From Apodospora peruviana (lineage: Eukaryota > Ascomycota > Sordariomycetes > Sordariales > Lasiosphaeriaceae), in contig JAUEDM010000001.1 of NCBI GenBank assembly GCA_033439685.1, positions 6,200,001 through 6,264,000 on the forward strand: 64,000 nucleotides of DNA, written 5' to 3'. Positions 1-11,539 of the stretch are shown piece by piece. A model generated the notes under the pieces. That model had not been told where the DNA came from and made no database searches. It saw nothing but the letters and a program-made list of their open reading frames with translations. Position numbers and translations under genes: made by a program. Position 1 is the first letter of the stretch; every line of letters starts with the position of its first letter.

Positions 1-337
1 CGGGGAGCCGTGTGATGGTGCGCCGGTTGCTCGCCGGGCCGACCTCGGCGGTCCGCAAGGTGTAGGCGTCACTCGGGGAAAGCAGCGCAGCGGGTGACGA
101 GGTGGGTAGGAACTCGGAGAACGGCGCGACAGAGCTATCCTTGAAATACGTCGGTCGAGGTTTGTTGGCGGGAGGTGACGGCGCTGTGGTCTGTGACTGT
201 TGTGAAGCCTTTGAGGCGGCTGTCTGATCGGGAGGTGACGGAATCGTGGCAAACGACCGGCACGACGAGACGGCTGCGCGCCCTAATGACCGCCGTACAG
301 GCACCTGAATTCGCTGCATCGACACAGTGGACGCCAT
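1..337 (-). CDS. Probable lipoyl synthase, mitochondrial (5' end only; runs off left edge)
   Basis: An uninterrupted frame runs from ATG at 337-335 (minus strand) to the window edge, giving 112 codons with no stop. The first ~35 residues are rich in Arg, Ser and Ala and lack acids, with RRSLGRAAVSS and CRSFATIP, which fits a mitochondrial presequence. A Pro/Gln/Thr-rich linker follows, then FKDSSVAPFSEFL and LRTAEVGPASNRRTITRLP. The last stretch resembles the conserved block of fungal lipoyl synthases just before the radical-SAM core (TA-VGP--R--(I/M)TRLP). If correct, the enzyme inserts sulfur into octanoyl-lipoyl domains in the matrix. The cysteine motifs that would prove this lie outside the window, so the name rests on the N-terminal block alone. 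A second in-frame ATG is at codon 7. Confidence 0.62.
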   Translation of the reverse strand, partial: MASTVSMQRIQVPVRRSLGRAAVSSCRSFATIPSPPDQTAASKASQQSQTTAPSPPANKPRPTYFKDSSVAPFSEFLPTSSPAALLSPSDAYTLRTAEVGPASNRRTITRLP

Positions 338-1966
338 ATTTGTTGATGTCGAGTTCTTGGGCGTTGCCGGGGCGCGACGAGGTGTGATGTGGTGGAAAGA
401 TCCGGACGGCCAGTGAAGGAAGCACGGGTTCAACAGAACAGGGCCAAGACAAAATTCGGCCCCGGCTGCCGGGGGTGCCCCAGACAGTGCACAACTTCAC
501 AAGTCTCCGATCTCGTCGTTAACCCGGGTGTACCCGGTCGGTCATGGATCCTCCCCAGGCCAGTACTCTACTGCTTGAATTTTGATTTTTACAACATGTC
601 GGTCAGTTCGCAGGATTTACTATGTACGAGTTGGGTTTTATTGTACGTATTCCTCGTCCGTGCAGTCAAAATCATGCGTGCATATATCTCACATGCATGT
701 ACGTTTCTTTAGGGAAGCGACATCTTTCGTTGTTCAATCACGATCCTCCACTGCCTGTTCAATACCTCCTTGAACTGCCTTACTGTCATGCTCTCTTGGT
801 CACTTGGTTGATGATAGTAGCCTGAATATGGAACGCCGTTTTGGCTGGTTGGATAGTAAGAGATCTGAGCCCGTCGGAGGCTAAGGTAGACACTTGAGGC
901 GCGGCACGATCCCGCCAAATACAAACATTGGACGGTGATGAAACCGAACTGCAACAGGCACGAGGGGCGGAGAGCTGCTGGCTTTCGTCTTGGCGGTGGA
1001 AGGGATGCGGAAACATATCTGATGCCGGACTTATTTTGCCAGTAATCATGAGAGGTAGGAGGAGGATCACGAAGCCTGAAGCCGTCAACCGGAATGGACT
1101 TTTGGGAGTCTACTGCGGTGGCCGGTAGGTACCTTGCCTACCAACCTGCTTCAGCTATTTAGAGTTTCTCTTTAACTATGACCATGTCGAGCGCTCCAAG
1201 GCTCGTGTTGAGCCATGTATTCGCCAGAGTGACCGTGCTGACGACAGTGGCTGGACCACACAGAAGGCAATGAATGGGTGGGCCGAATGGATGCGTCGGC
1301 GCAGTTCAAGGAAGACGGGAGCCTCGGAGAAAAACAAATGCAGAAACTTTGGATACTCAAGAAAGTATTTCTCCTGGTATAAACAGCGTTCTTTGTATCC
1401 AGCGTCCGGTGTGCGGCATGGTTGCGGTTTTGACAGCTCAATGGGTTCTTTCAGACCATGACAGACTTGGCAGGCCGCGGAATCAAAGGAAGCTGACCTT
1501 GTTGATTCCGCTGACCTGCCCTTTGGGCTGCGTTGCCATCCAATGAGCTGAAGTGGCGGGTCCTTTCTTGCGCCAATGAGCGACGAACTACAGGGCTGAC
1601 TCTTAACACTTTCGCTGAGCAGTTTCAAATGATTTAGATAGGCCCCAGGTACTCCGTGCACCGTCAGCTTTTATCCAGCCCTCGCACGGTACTTGGCACT
1701 TTGCCTACGCAACCACTTTCCCCGGCCTTCAGGCTTGATCTCGTTTCGGCTGTGCTCTCGCCTCCGCAAAACGTCTCATAACCACCTCAGCAACCTCTTC
1801 CGACCGCCAACCTCCTTCAACCCATCATCCTCCTTGCAACCACCACGCCAAATACCATCGCTCCTGCATCACGCGCAACACCATACAGACAAAAACTCGA
1901 GATTTACGATTGCTGGGCTCTCCATTTTCGACGATACTCTGTCAGGAGACACAAACACAAGACAAA
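338..1966. other. Divergent intergenic region, no gene seen
   Basis: Separates the leftward lipoyl synthase-like gene from the rightward v-SNARE gene, so it should hold both promoters. Only short overlapping frames are present and none resembles a known protein. The last ~250 bases before 1967 are C/T-rich on the plus strand, as is common in fungal leaders. Confidence 0.6.
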
Positions 1967-2976
1967 ATGCCTGAAGACGCTCCCTACGACCCTTACATCC
2001 CCAGCGGCCAGCCCGGACCGCAGCAAGGTGCCGGCAATGCCAGAACGCAAGCGCTGCAAGAGGTGAGCCTTTTTCTTTCGCGCCGATTGATGGCCCTTTG
2101 ATGGATGAGGCGGGAAGCGATGGCGTCGAATTTTGGATGTGTGCTGTCAAGAAGCCGGCTTCGTCAGGCCCATCCGTCAGCCCGCCACTTCCGCGACCAG
2201 CAAGACACGACGGCGGCCGCTCCAACTGCAACGACGTGATTGCACCGGTCTCCTGTCGTACCTTTCCGCGAAGAGCACCCTGACACCACCCTTTTCAGTG
2301 CCAAATTTTATCTCTGGGGCTCATTTTACCCCCGGAAGCTAAGTTGGGATGTAGAAAAGAGACAGAACCAGGGCCGTTGGCTCGCGATCCGTCTCACTGA
2401 AAGAACTGGGTGGTGATCTGGCTTTCGAGGGATAGTCGATGGGGGGATTGGAGACGAAGCGATTTCCGATGCGGACGCGAGGGCTGTCAAGAGACATGGT
2501 CGCGACCATTACAACTGTTTGAATGACAACTGGGAATGGGCGGCCAACGGCCAATATTTTTATTGGCGAGGCTGTCGGGGTCGCCGCAACGTCCGCATTC
2601 ATCATTATGGCCATCAATAGGGGTGTGTTGGGCATTAACATGGTAGCAACTGCTAACTTCGACCATAGCAAATTGACAACACGGTCAATGTGATGAAGGA
2701 CAACATCCACAAGGTCTCCCAGCGTGGCGAGCACCTTGATGCCCTTCAGGATAAGACCGACAACTTGGCTGTTTCGGCCCAGGGCTTCCGCCGCGGCGCC
2801 AACAGAGTGCGCAAGCAGATGTGGTGGAAGGATATGAAAATGCGCATGTGCCTGATCGCAGGCATTATTATTCTGATCTTGGTCATTGTGATTCCAGCGG
2901 GTACGTATTTGCTTGCTCCAAGTTGTCGCCTGTGTATGGTCCACTGACGTGCTTCGCAGTCGTCGCTACGCGATAA
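1967..2976 (+). CDS. Synaptobrevin / VAMP-like v-SNARE (Snc1 family)
   Basis: Three exons, 1967-2062, 2669-2900 and 2960-2976, encode 114 residues, close to the ~115 of Snc1/Snc2. The N-terminus is short and Pro/Gly/Gln-rich. The R-SNARE motif covers about residues 33-90, with the zero-layer arginine at Arg51 (SQRGEHL) and the conserved block NLAVSAQGFRRGANRVRK. A single tail-anchor segment spans about 94-112. Cys93 just before it matches the palmitoylated cysteine of Snc proteins (inference). By family, it sits on secretory and endocytic vesicles and pairs with plasma-membrane Q-SNAREs for exocytosis, notably at hyphal tips. Intron 2 (2901-2959) is ordinary. Intron 1 (2063-2668) is 606 nt, far longer than any other intron here, with a good branch site (GCTAAC) just before its acceptor. 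Confidence 0.93.
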
Positions 2977-4172
2977 TGAGCTATACCCTTACGTTGGCTA
3001 ATGACTTGAGACGCGGTCTGGGACGATGCTGGTCTTCGCATGCTATCAGCATTCATGGGAATGGGATTGGTGCTTGAGGCGGATTTGTTTTTGCGGAGTT
3101 TTGTTCATGCCCCTTTTTCCTCTCTCTGTTTTGATTTGGTCTCCTCGCTCGCTTGGCTCAGCCAAGGTTGAAGCTGCTCTGACGCTTGCGTTACATATCA
3201 GATGGGAGCAGCAACGGCTTTCTCACTGTACCATACCCCTGTATCTATGACGAATGGCGAGGAGGGCGTTCTTGCACACATGGTTAATCAAGACGACGGT
3301 ATTGATGGATGGGTCTTACCCTGGATTTGATTCGTGTCATGGTGTGATACTCAATGTGCGAGCTGGTTGACAAGGCTGGGAACTACAATAGACCGGTCTT
3401 GATATCCCGTCTAGAAGATGGGCGTGCGCCGGTCGACGAGGCGCTCCACCTCTTTCGGTGTCGTTCAGTCGAGGTGAGGTCCGTCTTGACCCGTCTGTTT
3501 GGAGACCCTAAAGAACTAAAACACACGGTAAGGTCTGCCTGTCAAGTGTCAGGGCGTTGGGGTAGATAGATATTCCGTACTGTAGTGTGGAACTCGGCAT
3601 TGGCCTGGATGCATCTGTAGTTTGGTCGCAATCCAATTCTTTGATGGCTGGTGGATGGTAGTATTTCTATTCAATTGCAAGTTGTCAACAGGTAATGAGG
3701 TCGTATGTGACCGGCAACAGATCTTGGATGCTGCATAGTATGGGAAAAAATCACACATCACGTCGTTCTGTTCCCGCCTTCTGAATCAAGAAAATTTCCC
3801 ACCTGGGTGACTCCAAAAAAAAGCTTGCATATCGCCTCGAAGTATTTGAGCCGTGGTGACTGTGTGCGGAGATAGCGAGATACTTGAAAGATGAAGCCTA
3901 GCAGACAGATAAATCCCAGCTACCTAACAATGAGCCCCATAATAAAATAAAACATTTCGACCCAAAGATCTTTCGAGTCTGTCTAATTGGTCTAGATCGG
4001 TGCACCTGCCCGGAAAGACTCGACTTTGGACTGTTTTCCTTTATGAAGCGAAAGTCACCAGCTAACGAGCTGTCAGAATCGGTACGTCGAAGATCATCCC
4101 ACCTCTTGAGCGGTTTCGGTCTCGAATTTTTTCCCGCTTGGCTGCCCCTCCTCCACATTGAACCTCCCTGTT

Positions 4173-4256
4173 ATGGACCGTTGTGAATCACTGCAGCTAA
4201 AAATCCGACTCCCCGGCCTTGTTCTGGTCCACCTTCGTCCCATTGACCATTGGTAA
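4173..4256 (+). promoter_or_regulatory. Candidate upstream ORF 1 of ARG5,6
   Basis: ATG at 4173 opens a 27-codon frame ending TAA at 4254-4256. It lies 269 nt before the main start. The stop overlaps a possible splice donor (GGTAAGG at 4252), so it may be spliced or lie upstream of the transcript. It is not similar to the known arginine attenuator peptide. Confidence 0.25.
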
Positions 4257-4323
4257 GGGCACCTGGAGTAGCTTAGGGTTCGCCTCCCCTCTGACTCTCA
4301 CCTCCTCATCTTTTCTTCCATCA

Positions 4324-4383
4324 ATGGTCGACGGCGCCCTCCCAATTGACCAAGGCAACTCAGCTCCGATCGACCGTCCGTGA
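4324..4383 (+). promoter_or_regulatory. Candidate upstream ORF 2 of ARG5,6
   Basis: ATG at 4324 opens a 19-codon frame ending TGA at 4381-4383, 141 nt before the ARG5,6 start. It could dampen translation if it lies in the mRNA. The encoded peptide has no resemblance I can see to the arginine attenuator peptide of fungal carbamoyl-phosphate synthetase genes. Confidence 0.3.
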
Positions 4384-4524
4384 CCGCCAACCACCATTTT
4401 ATCCTTTCAGGCCGACACACCTCGTGCTCCCGCCTTCCCGCCGCCCTTCTATCTCCCGAGCCTTGAACCCAGGCGCATCCTTGCTGTCACGACAATCAGG
4501 AATCCGATTTCTTAGGCTACGAGG

Positions 4525-7223
4525 ATGCTCTCCGCGTGTGCTGTTGCCCTTCGGGCTGGGGCCCGTCGGAGCGTTCGACGGTTGCCGACCAAGTCGCGCG
4601 TTCTCCCCGTCACCGCTGCTCGCCTGCGAAGACCGTTCTCGTCCTCGGCGGCCCGACCCACGGATCTTAGCACAAGGGGCATGATCGTGCAGACGCTCTC
4701 ATCAGTGGGATCGAGGCGAGAAGTTCAGCAATATCTCTCTCTGTTTACCGGTGTCTCCTCCCAGCGTTTCGCCGTCATCAAGGTCGGTGGCGCCATCCTG
4801 ACCGAGTACCTGGATGAGCTGTGCTCTAGCTTGGCATTTCTCTACACTGTTGGCCTCTACCCCGTCATTGTGCATGGCGCTGGCCCCCAGCTCAACAGTC
4901 TCCTGGAGCAAGCGGGCATCGAGCCCCAGTTCGAGGAGGGTATCCGGATCACAGATGCAAAGACGCTGCGGGTAGCGAGAGACCTCTTCCTGAAGGAGAA
5001 TCTGAATCTGGTCAACAAGTTGGAGGAGAAGGGAGTCCACGCCCAGCCCCTGACCACCGGCATGTTCAGGGCAGAGTATCTTAACAAGGAAAAATGGGGC
5101 TATGTCGGCAAGGTTACTGGCGTCAACAAGCAGTCCATTGAGACGGCTATCAACAATGGCTATTTACCCATTTTGACCTCAATGGCCGAAACGGACGACG
5201 GCCAAATTCTCAACGTTAACGCTGACGTTGCTGCTGCTGAGTTGGCCCGTGCCTTGGAGCCGCTCAAGGTGGTTTACCTGTCTGAGAAGGGTGGCTTGTT
5301 TGATGCTACAGGCGAAAAGATCTCTGCTATCAACTTGGATGAAGAGTTCGACCACCTCATGTCGCAGTCCTGGGTCAAGTACGGCACGCGCCTAAAGATC
5401 AAGGAAATCAAGGAACTGCTGGATACCTTGCCACGGACGACTAGTGTCGCTATCATCCACCCAGGAGACCTACAGAAGGAACTGTTTACCGATTCTGGTG
5501 CTGGCACTCTCATTCGCCGTGGTAACAAGCTGCTTTCCGCCATCAGCCTCTCCGAATTCAAGGACCTCAACGCTATGAAGAAAGCACTGATCCGAGGCCG
5601 AGAGGGGCCTGATGCAGAGGCAACTGTAGACAAATATGTTGAGTTCCTCAGCGAGAACCCGTTCAAGGCTTATTATGATGGACCTATGAACGCACTCGCC
5701 ATTGTTCTGCCGCCGAGCAATGGACGCCATGCTACTCTGGCCACCCTAACCATCACCAAGTCTGGATGGTTGACGAATGTAGCGGACAATATTTTTACCA
5801 CGCTCCAGAAAGAACATCCCCAGCTTGTCTGGACTGTCAGGGAGGATGATGAGAACCTTGCCTGGTTCTTCGACAAGGCCGACGGCAGCATCACGCGCAA
5901 TGGAAACGTCATGTTCTGGTACGGTATCGAGAGCGGTGATGAGATCATCCAGTTGATGAATGATTTCACCCAGCACGGTCGGGCCATGCTTGGCGACTCC
6001 AACCTCGAGTCACGGCTGCACCGTGCCGCCAGCAACGCTGCCCGGCCCGCTATTCAGCAGCAAGCTCGCGGCTTTTCGACGCTCGCTCGCCGACCTATGC
6101 TCTCCGCCCCGGTCTTTTCGCAGGCCAAGGGTAGGAGCTATGTGACCCAGACAAACCCCAACCCACCCCTCGGAAAAAGGAACGCATCCAAGTCACAACC
6201 GGCAAGGGTAGCCCTCATAGGTGCCCGCGGATATACTGGCCAGGAGCTGGTTCGCCTTCTCGATTCACACCCCAACATGGACCTCCGCCATGTCTCATCC
6301 CGCGAGCTTGCGGGGCAGAAGCTGGAGGGCTACAACAAGGAGGAGATTATCTATGAAAACCTCAGCCCCGAGGATGTCCGTGACATGGAGAAGCGCGGCG
6401 ATATTGACTGCTGGGTTATGGCGCTACCCAACGGTGTGTGCAAGCCGTTTGTAGACGCCGTCTACGAAGGTCGCAAGTCATCCAGCCACAAGAGCGTCAT
6501 TGTGGATCTCTCGGCCGATTACCGTTTCGATAGCACGTGGACGTATGGTCTCCCCGAGCTAGTTACCAGGGCGAATCTGGCGCAAGCCACGCAGATTGCA
6601 AACCCCGGCTGCTATGCCACGGCGGCACAACTTGGCATCGCACCGCTGGTCCCGCATTTGGGCGGCATGCCTCACGTCTTTGGTGTGTCGGGCTACTCGG
6701 GAGCTGGCACCAAGCCGTCTCCTAAGAACGACGTCAACAACCTCACCAACAACATCATACCCTACAGCCTGACAGGACACATCCACGAACGCGAGGTCAG
6801 CGCTCAGCTTGGCGCCGATATCGCCTTTGTTCCGCATGTAGCAGTTTGGTTCCGGGGAATCCACCATACCATCTCTATCCCCCTGAACAAGACGATGACC
6901 TCCCGAGACATTCGCCAGCTGTATCAGGATAGGTATGCCGGCGAGAAGCTGGTCAAGGTGGTGGGTGAAGCGCCTGTGGTGAAGAACATCGCCGGAAAGC
7001 ACGGCGTTGAAATTGGCGGCTTCGAGGTCGACAAGACTGGCAAGAGAGTGGTTGTCTGCGCGACGATTGACAATCTCCTCAAGGGAGCGGCAACCCAATG
7101 CTTGCGTAAGTCGTTCTCTTTCCCCCCGTGTGTGTTTGATCAGCTTGTCTAACATGGTGATTTACAGAAAACATGAACCTTGCCCTTGGCTATGCAGAAT
7201 ATGAGGGCATTCCGGTCATGTAA
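4525..7223 (+). CDS. ARG5,6: Bifunctional acetylglutamate kinase / N-acetyl-gamma-glutamyl-phosphate reductase (ARG5,6)
   Basis: Two exons (4525-7105 and 7168-7223) encode 878 residues. It catalyses steps 2 and 3 of arginine synthesis in mitochondria: phosphorylation of N-acetylglutamate, then NADPH reduction to the semialdehyde. An Arg-rich presequence ends near RRPFSSS (35-41). The kinase domain (about 75-340) has the phosphate-binding KVGG (86-89) and VHGAGPQ (116-122). It is followed by a DUF619/acetyltransferase-like regulatory domain (about 345-500), which in the family mediates arginine feedback and contact with acetylglutamate synthase. A linker holding RGFST (515-519) leads to the reductase, with NADP-binding GARGYTG (566-572) and catalytic Cys696 in NPGCYAT. 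The last exon adds a 17-residue tail ending GIPVM. In Neurospora arg-6 the precursor is cut into two enzymes; the linker motif suggests the same here. Confidence 0.97.
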
Positions 7224-8400
7224 ATGGATCTCTCCTTTTCCCACAATATATTCAAAAAGGGGATTAGAGTATATAGCAGTGCCGTTGGTGTAGTTAAATT
7301 GTTTGCCTTTGGTGACGAACGAGGCATTTTCACGGACGAGGGAGCAACATCATTGGCGCTTCGAAAGCGGTTTTCTTATTCTTCACGGTTTGATATTGCG
7401 GTTGCGTCCAGAATCTTTGCAGTCTATCTTTTTCGATCTATTTAGTGCAGGAGTTCTTGTAAGGGGGACCAAAATTTCAGTTCTTCCTTTTTTTTTTCCA
7501 AAGAAAAATGCGCCGGACTCGAGTTCTCCTTACTACAGGTCCCACTGGTCGGTTTGTATACGTTGTCCATTTTCTGAAGGTACAGTATCTGTGTTGCTTC
7601 TTGTAGGCACGATATTGGTAAGTTCTTTGCTGTATCAGCGAAGCCAACTATGACATGACCTCATGTCGAAATAATAACCTAAACTGTGGGGCTTTGAAAA
7701 TGTGTCAGAAAATAAATAAACTTTTGCCGTGGTGATCCCGTGCCTCTCTCAAGTGAGGTGGATTTGTTTCAACTCTTTCGGCAGCGCAACGGCGGGCTAC
7801 CGAGGCCCCCTCCTTTTCCCCCTCCGCCCTTTTTGAAGCCCCACGGGGAAGTTGCCAGTTCCGTATAAACTTCCATCCAGGCCACAGCACCTGCCTCCCT
7901 GTCTCTTTCCGTACTTTACAGAATATCCACTTGCAGCGGCCCGTCCATCGGTAATCAAGCAGTCACGTATGATCATCACCGTTGAGCCCTTTGCCCTGAA
8001 CTAGCCCGAGCAGAAGGAAGCGATATCACGGCACCCTGGGCCCGGGTATTATCGGATAGGATAACCGCTTTCAGGTTTCCACATTTCCTCAGTAGTAACG
8101 ACGGGACCTACCTACTAGAAATACTGTCTTTGAACTCAAACTTGAACCAAAACCACCTTGCAAATTTGCCTCTGGCCTCAGCTTTGTAAGGCCCAGAATA
8201 AACGTCATCATCATTCTAGGGATTCTTGTCAAGGTCTCATCGTGAGACCACAGGCCACATCGCCAGCTAGGTCTCGGGATATCAAAAACCGGAACGCCAA
8301 CAAACTTACCTTCTTGGCGTCTCTGTCCCGTGAACTTCGCTCAGGCATCATCTCCTACCAGCCACAGTCAGTCCGCGTCTCGGCCTGTTTTTACTTTGTC
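7224..8400. other. Intergenic, ARG5,6 3' region and QPRT leader
   Basis: Tandem genes on the same strand flank it. No frame looks coding. The QPRT frame stays open upstream to about 8158, but that stretch has no ATG before 8401. Confidence 0.55.
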
Positions 8401-9409
8401 ATGATTGACATGGCGCTCGACCACGGCGTGCTGGAGCACATCCTCCCGGCCTCGTGGAAAACCCAGATCACGGCCTGGCTCGCCGAGGACACCCCCTCCT
8501 TCGACGTCGGCGGTTTTGTGGTGGGCAACGAGCAGCGCACCGCCACCCTGTGGGGTAAGTCGTCCGGCATCTTGGCCGGCGTGCCCTTCTTCAACGAGGT
8601 CTTTGCCCAGTGCGGCTGCACGGTGCAATGGCACGCGCGCGAGGGCTCGCACATCGAGACGCACCAACACCCCGGGGGCAAGACAGCCCTGGCCACGGTG
8701 ACCGGACCAGCTAATGGGTTGCTGGAGGGCGAGCGCGTGGCGCTCAACATCCTGGCGCGCTGTTCGGGAGTTGCGAGCATGAGCCGCCGGCTTCTGGTCA
8801 ACCTGCGCAGCGCGGGTTACCGGGGCGTGATGGCCGGCACGCGCAAGACCACTCCCGGCTTTAGGCTGGTCGAGAAGTACGGTATGCTTGTGGGTGGTGC
8901 TGATACGCACCGCATGGACCTGAGCACCATGACGATGCTCAAGGACAACCATGTGTGGAGCCGCGGCAGTATTACCGAGGCTGTGAAGGCGGCCAAGGCC
9001 GCCGGCGGTTTTAGTTTGAAGGTCGAGGTCGAGGTGCAGAGCGAGGAGCAGGCGGATGAGGCGATTGCCGCCGGTGCTGATGTCGTCATGTTGGACAACT
9101 TCACTGGCGAGGGCGTCAAGGTGGCGGCGAAGAGTCTAAAGGAGAGGTGGGCTGGCAAGAAGCATTTCTTGCTCGAGGTCTCGGGGGGACTGACGGAGGA
9201 TAATGCCGAGTCGTATATCTGCAATGGTAAGATCGTTATTCTCTCCTCCGACGAGGTGGTGGTTCAAAGTCATCACAGCTTGCTAACATTATGTCTCTTC
9301 AGATATCGATATCCTCTCAACCAGCTCCATCCATCAGGGTGTCCGGCACATTGACTTTTCCCTTAAAATCAACGTCGAAAAGGGGCAGGGTCCAGAGGTA
9401 TCAAGTTGA
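8401..9409 (+). CDS. BNA6: Nicotinate-nucleotide pyrophosphorylase (carboxylating), quinolinate phosphoribosyltransferase
   Basis: Two exons, 8401-9226 and 9303-9409, encode 310 residues, near the ~295 of the family. The enzyme joins quinolinate to PRPP, releasing CO2, to make nicotinate mononucleotide: the entry to NAD from tryptophan through kynurenine. Visible are the N-terminal domain (about 10-120) and a type II PRTase barrel with GTRKTTPGFR (146-155), which binds quinolinate and PRPP. Also present are the KDNH motif, the KVEVEVQ strand, VVMLDN, and a C-terminal HIDFSLKI strand supplied by exon 2. ATG 8401 is the first in the frame; ATG 8410 three codons later (MALDHG) is an equally plausible start. 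The intron (9227-9302) has GTAAGA, a GCTAAC branch site and TTCAG. Confidence 0.96.
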
Positions 9410-10134
9410 GGTGGCTATCGTCCGTTTTTCTTCTTCACGCATGCATATCAGGATGGGCGAATATTATTTTCTCTGATTTCCCTCCGTGAGATATTTACCA
9501 GTGAGGACCTTCTGCTTCTCTGGGAATGACAGGTCTCTCAACCCCAACGACCATTACAGCGGGAGTTGTGGTGGCGGAAGAGAAGAACATGTACATACAA
9601 TTATCTCTCCAGAAATGCATATTGATTTCTCGTCAGGTGTTGCAACCAGGAAGGGAGCTGGCCAGCCCACTTCCTGTGACATTCGAAGATGATATGTACA
9701 GAATCAACACTCTTTTAACAAGAGTATATTAACCAAGACCACTAGCTCCCATCACGTGCTTGAAGCTGTTAGCCAGTCACCTTTGTAGGCGGCGCTGATA
9801 GATGTTCATGGCATTCTGACAAGCCTGATCCCAATACTATAATACACCTGACGCGATTTTGCAACCTTCCGTTTCACCCGAGGTGACAAAAAAAATTCCG
9901 GCAACGTTCAGCAGGATTGGTATCGGGTACCGGCAGCAAACTTTTCATTTAAGAGTCTCAGGGGCAGGAATACGATATGGAAGACGGGATGTCGCTGGGT
10001 AAAGTGATTGCGTTCTCCTCCACCCCATCCAGCTCTGTGCTACCCGCGGCTGGCTTCGTGTAGATTACCCCAACGGGCCAGACCCTTGAAACGGCAACGA
10101 CCGGCTTAGGTCAGGCTTTCTTATCACCCAGGAA
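9410..10134. other. Convergent intergenic region
   Basis: Tail-to-tail spacer between the QPRT and IPI3-like genes. It should contain both 3' ends; no coding frame is apparent. Confidence 0.55.
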
Positions 10135-11539
10135 TCATGCTTGACCCGACTTAGCCTCGACGTACTTCTGCAGCGTACGCTTCTGTAACGCCCTCTGCTC
10201 GTTGATGATTTCCCACAGCTCGTCATTCTTCTTCTGTAGTTCTTGCTCCTTTTCGTTGCTACCGGCACCGACAGAGGCGGCAGTGGGTTGCTGGAGTGCT
10301 GCTATCGCGTCCTCGAGGACCTCTTGCGGAAACCCGGCCGAGTTCAGCAGCGCGTCGAACCTGCTTTCGGGGCCAGCCAGATCGGACTCCATCAGCTGTG
10401 TGGAAAAGGTGTAGGTCCGCTCCGCTTGCGAAGGCTTGACGATGTTGGCGGGTCTTGTAACCTTTTTCTCATTCGGAAAAGGCGAAATGAAGACGATGTT
10501 GGTGACGGCGGCATTGAGATTCGCCAGCTCTACCGGGGTCTTGTTGTCGGCGACGTCCCATTTCAGTATCTGGCCCTTCGGGTGCCCCGTCAGGAGCACT
10601 GTCCCGTCGTAGCTCAAGCTCAAACAGGATGCCGGCCCAGCGTCGGGCTGGGTCGCACCGAAGGGCGACGAGATTTGCATGACCGTCGCGGCGTCCTCAG
10701 ACTGCGCGCCCAGAAGGTGTTTGTCGGCAAATAGTTCTGTTAGATAAAGAGACCCGTCTTCGCACCCAGTACAGAGGGCGCGTGAGGAGGGATCAAGCGA
10801 GATGCAGAGAGGAAAGCTGGGAAACAGCAGGGTCCGCAGAGCGTCGCCTGTCTGGTAGTTCCAGATGATGCAAGACTTATCCTTGCTCGCTGAGACACAA
10901 AAGTTGGTATCGTAGCTGACACTTGAGCTGACGGATAGAGCCGTGATAGCAGCCCTGTGGTTTGGAAGACTCCTTTCCGGTTCGTGCTCGGCGGTTGAGT
11001 CCAGCTCGAGAAGCTGGGCGAGCGCCCACACGTGTATATCCGAATCATCAGACCCCGTGAGAACATGGAACGGCGTTGCGGCCACACAGGACACTGCCTG
11101 AACGTGACGAGGGGGCGTCGACACTAGTCGACCGGTGCATGTCTGTTGATGTAGTTAGTAGGAAAAAGACACAGCAGAACGAAAAGCAAAGAAACGCGCT
11201 CACCTCCCACAGCATCACTCGCCCTTCTGTCGTGCCTAGGATCAGGACATCTCCAGCCAGAGTGATACATCGTATTCTCTCAGGGAACGCAACAAAAGCT
11301 TCTTGGTTGCCGCGCAGTCTTGAGTAGACGTGAACGTATGCCTTTTCATGCTGAGCAGCAAAGACATGCGTCTCACTCACAGCAAGAGAGTTTACTGGGG
11401 CGGAGCTCTTCTTGAAGGTCGACTTTGCCGAGTAGGTGGGACTGAGTGTATGGCAGTAGATGCCTATATCCTTTGCTATGGCGGTATTGGAGGTCAAGGG
11501 GGCGCCGCAGATGGCCGAGACAAACTCTTCTGAAAGCAT
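10135..11539 (-). CDS. IPI3: IPI3-like WD40 pre-rRNA-processing protein (Rix1 complex)
   Basis: Two exons on the minus strand, 11539-11204 and 11142-10135, encode 447 residues. WD40-type repeats fill about residues 40-330; visible blades include VLILGTTEGRVMLWE, HVLTGSDDSDIHVW, FCVSASKDKSCIIWN, ALCTGCEDGSLYL and VLLTGHPKGQILKWD. The C-terminus is a charged helix (KEQELQKKNDELWEIINEQ, about 410-430) followed by a basic tail, as in Ipi3. By family, Ipi3 acts in the nucleus with Rix1 and Ipi1 and the ATPase Rea1 in ITS2 processing and release of pre-60S particles. Yeast Ipi3 has also been linked to pre-replicative complexes. The 61-nt intron has a perfect TACTAAC branch site. The opening MLSEEFVSAICGAP matches the usual short lead-in, so start 11539 is well supported. 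Confidence 0.88.

Larger units (their letters stand above)
2977..4524. other. 3' region of the v-SNARE gene and leader of ARG5,6
   Basis: No convincing gene. The first few hundred bases are probably 3' UTR of the v-SNARE gene. From about 4140 the plus strand is pyrimidine-rich and contains two small upstream ORFs, listed separately. Gcn4/CPC1-like partial matches (TGACTCC at 3808, TGAATCA at 4184, TGACTCT at 4292) occur, but none is a perfect TGA(C/G)TCA. Confidence 0.55.

Noticed and set aside
2339..2944. 201-codon antisense frame over the v-SNARE gene as a protein gene
   Set aside because: No recognisable domain, and it covers conserved SNARE exon 2 in antisense; kept only as a note on the long intron.
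8368..8952. 194-codon antisense frame over the QPRT gene
   Set aside because: Shadow of GC-rich coding sequence; the plus strand has the full set of QPRT motifs.
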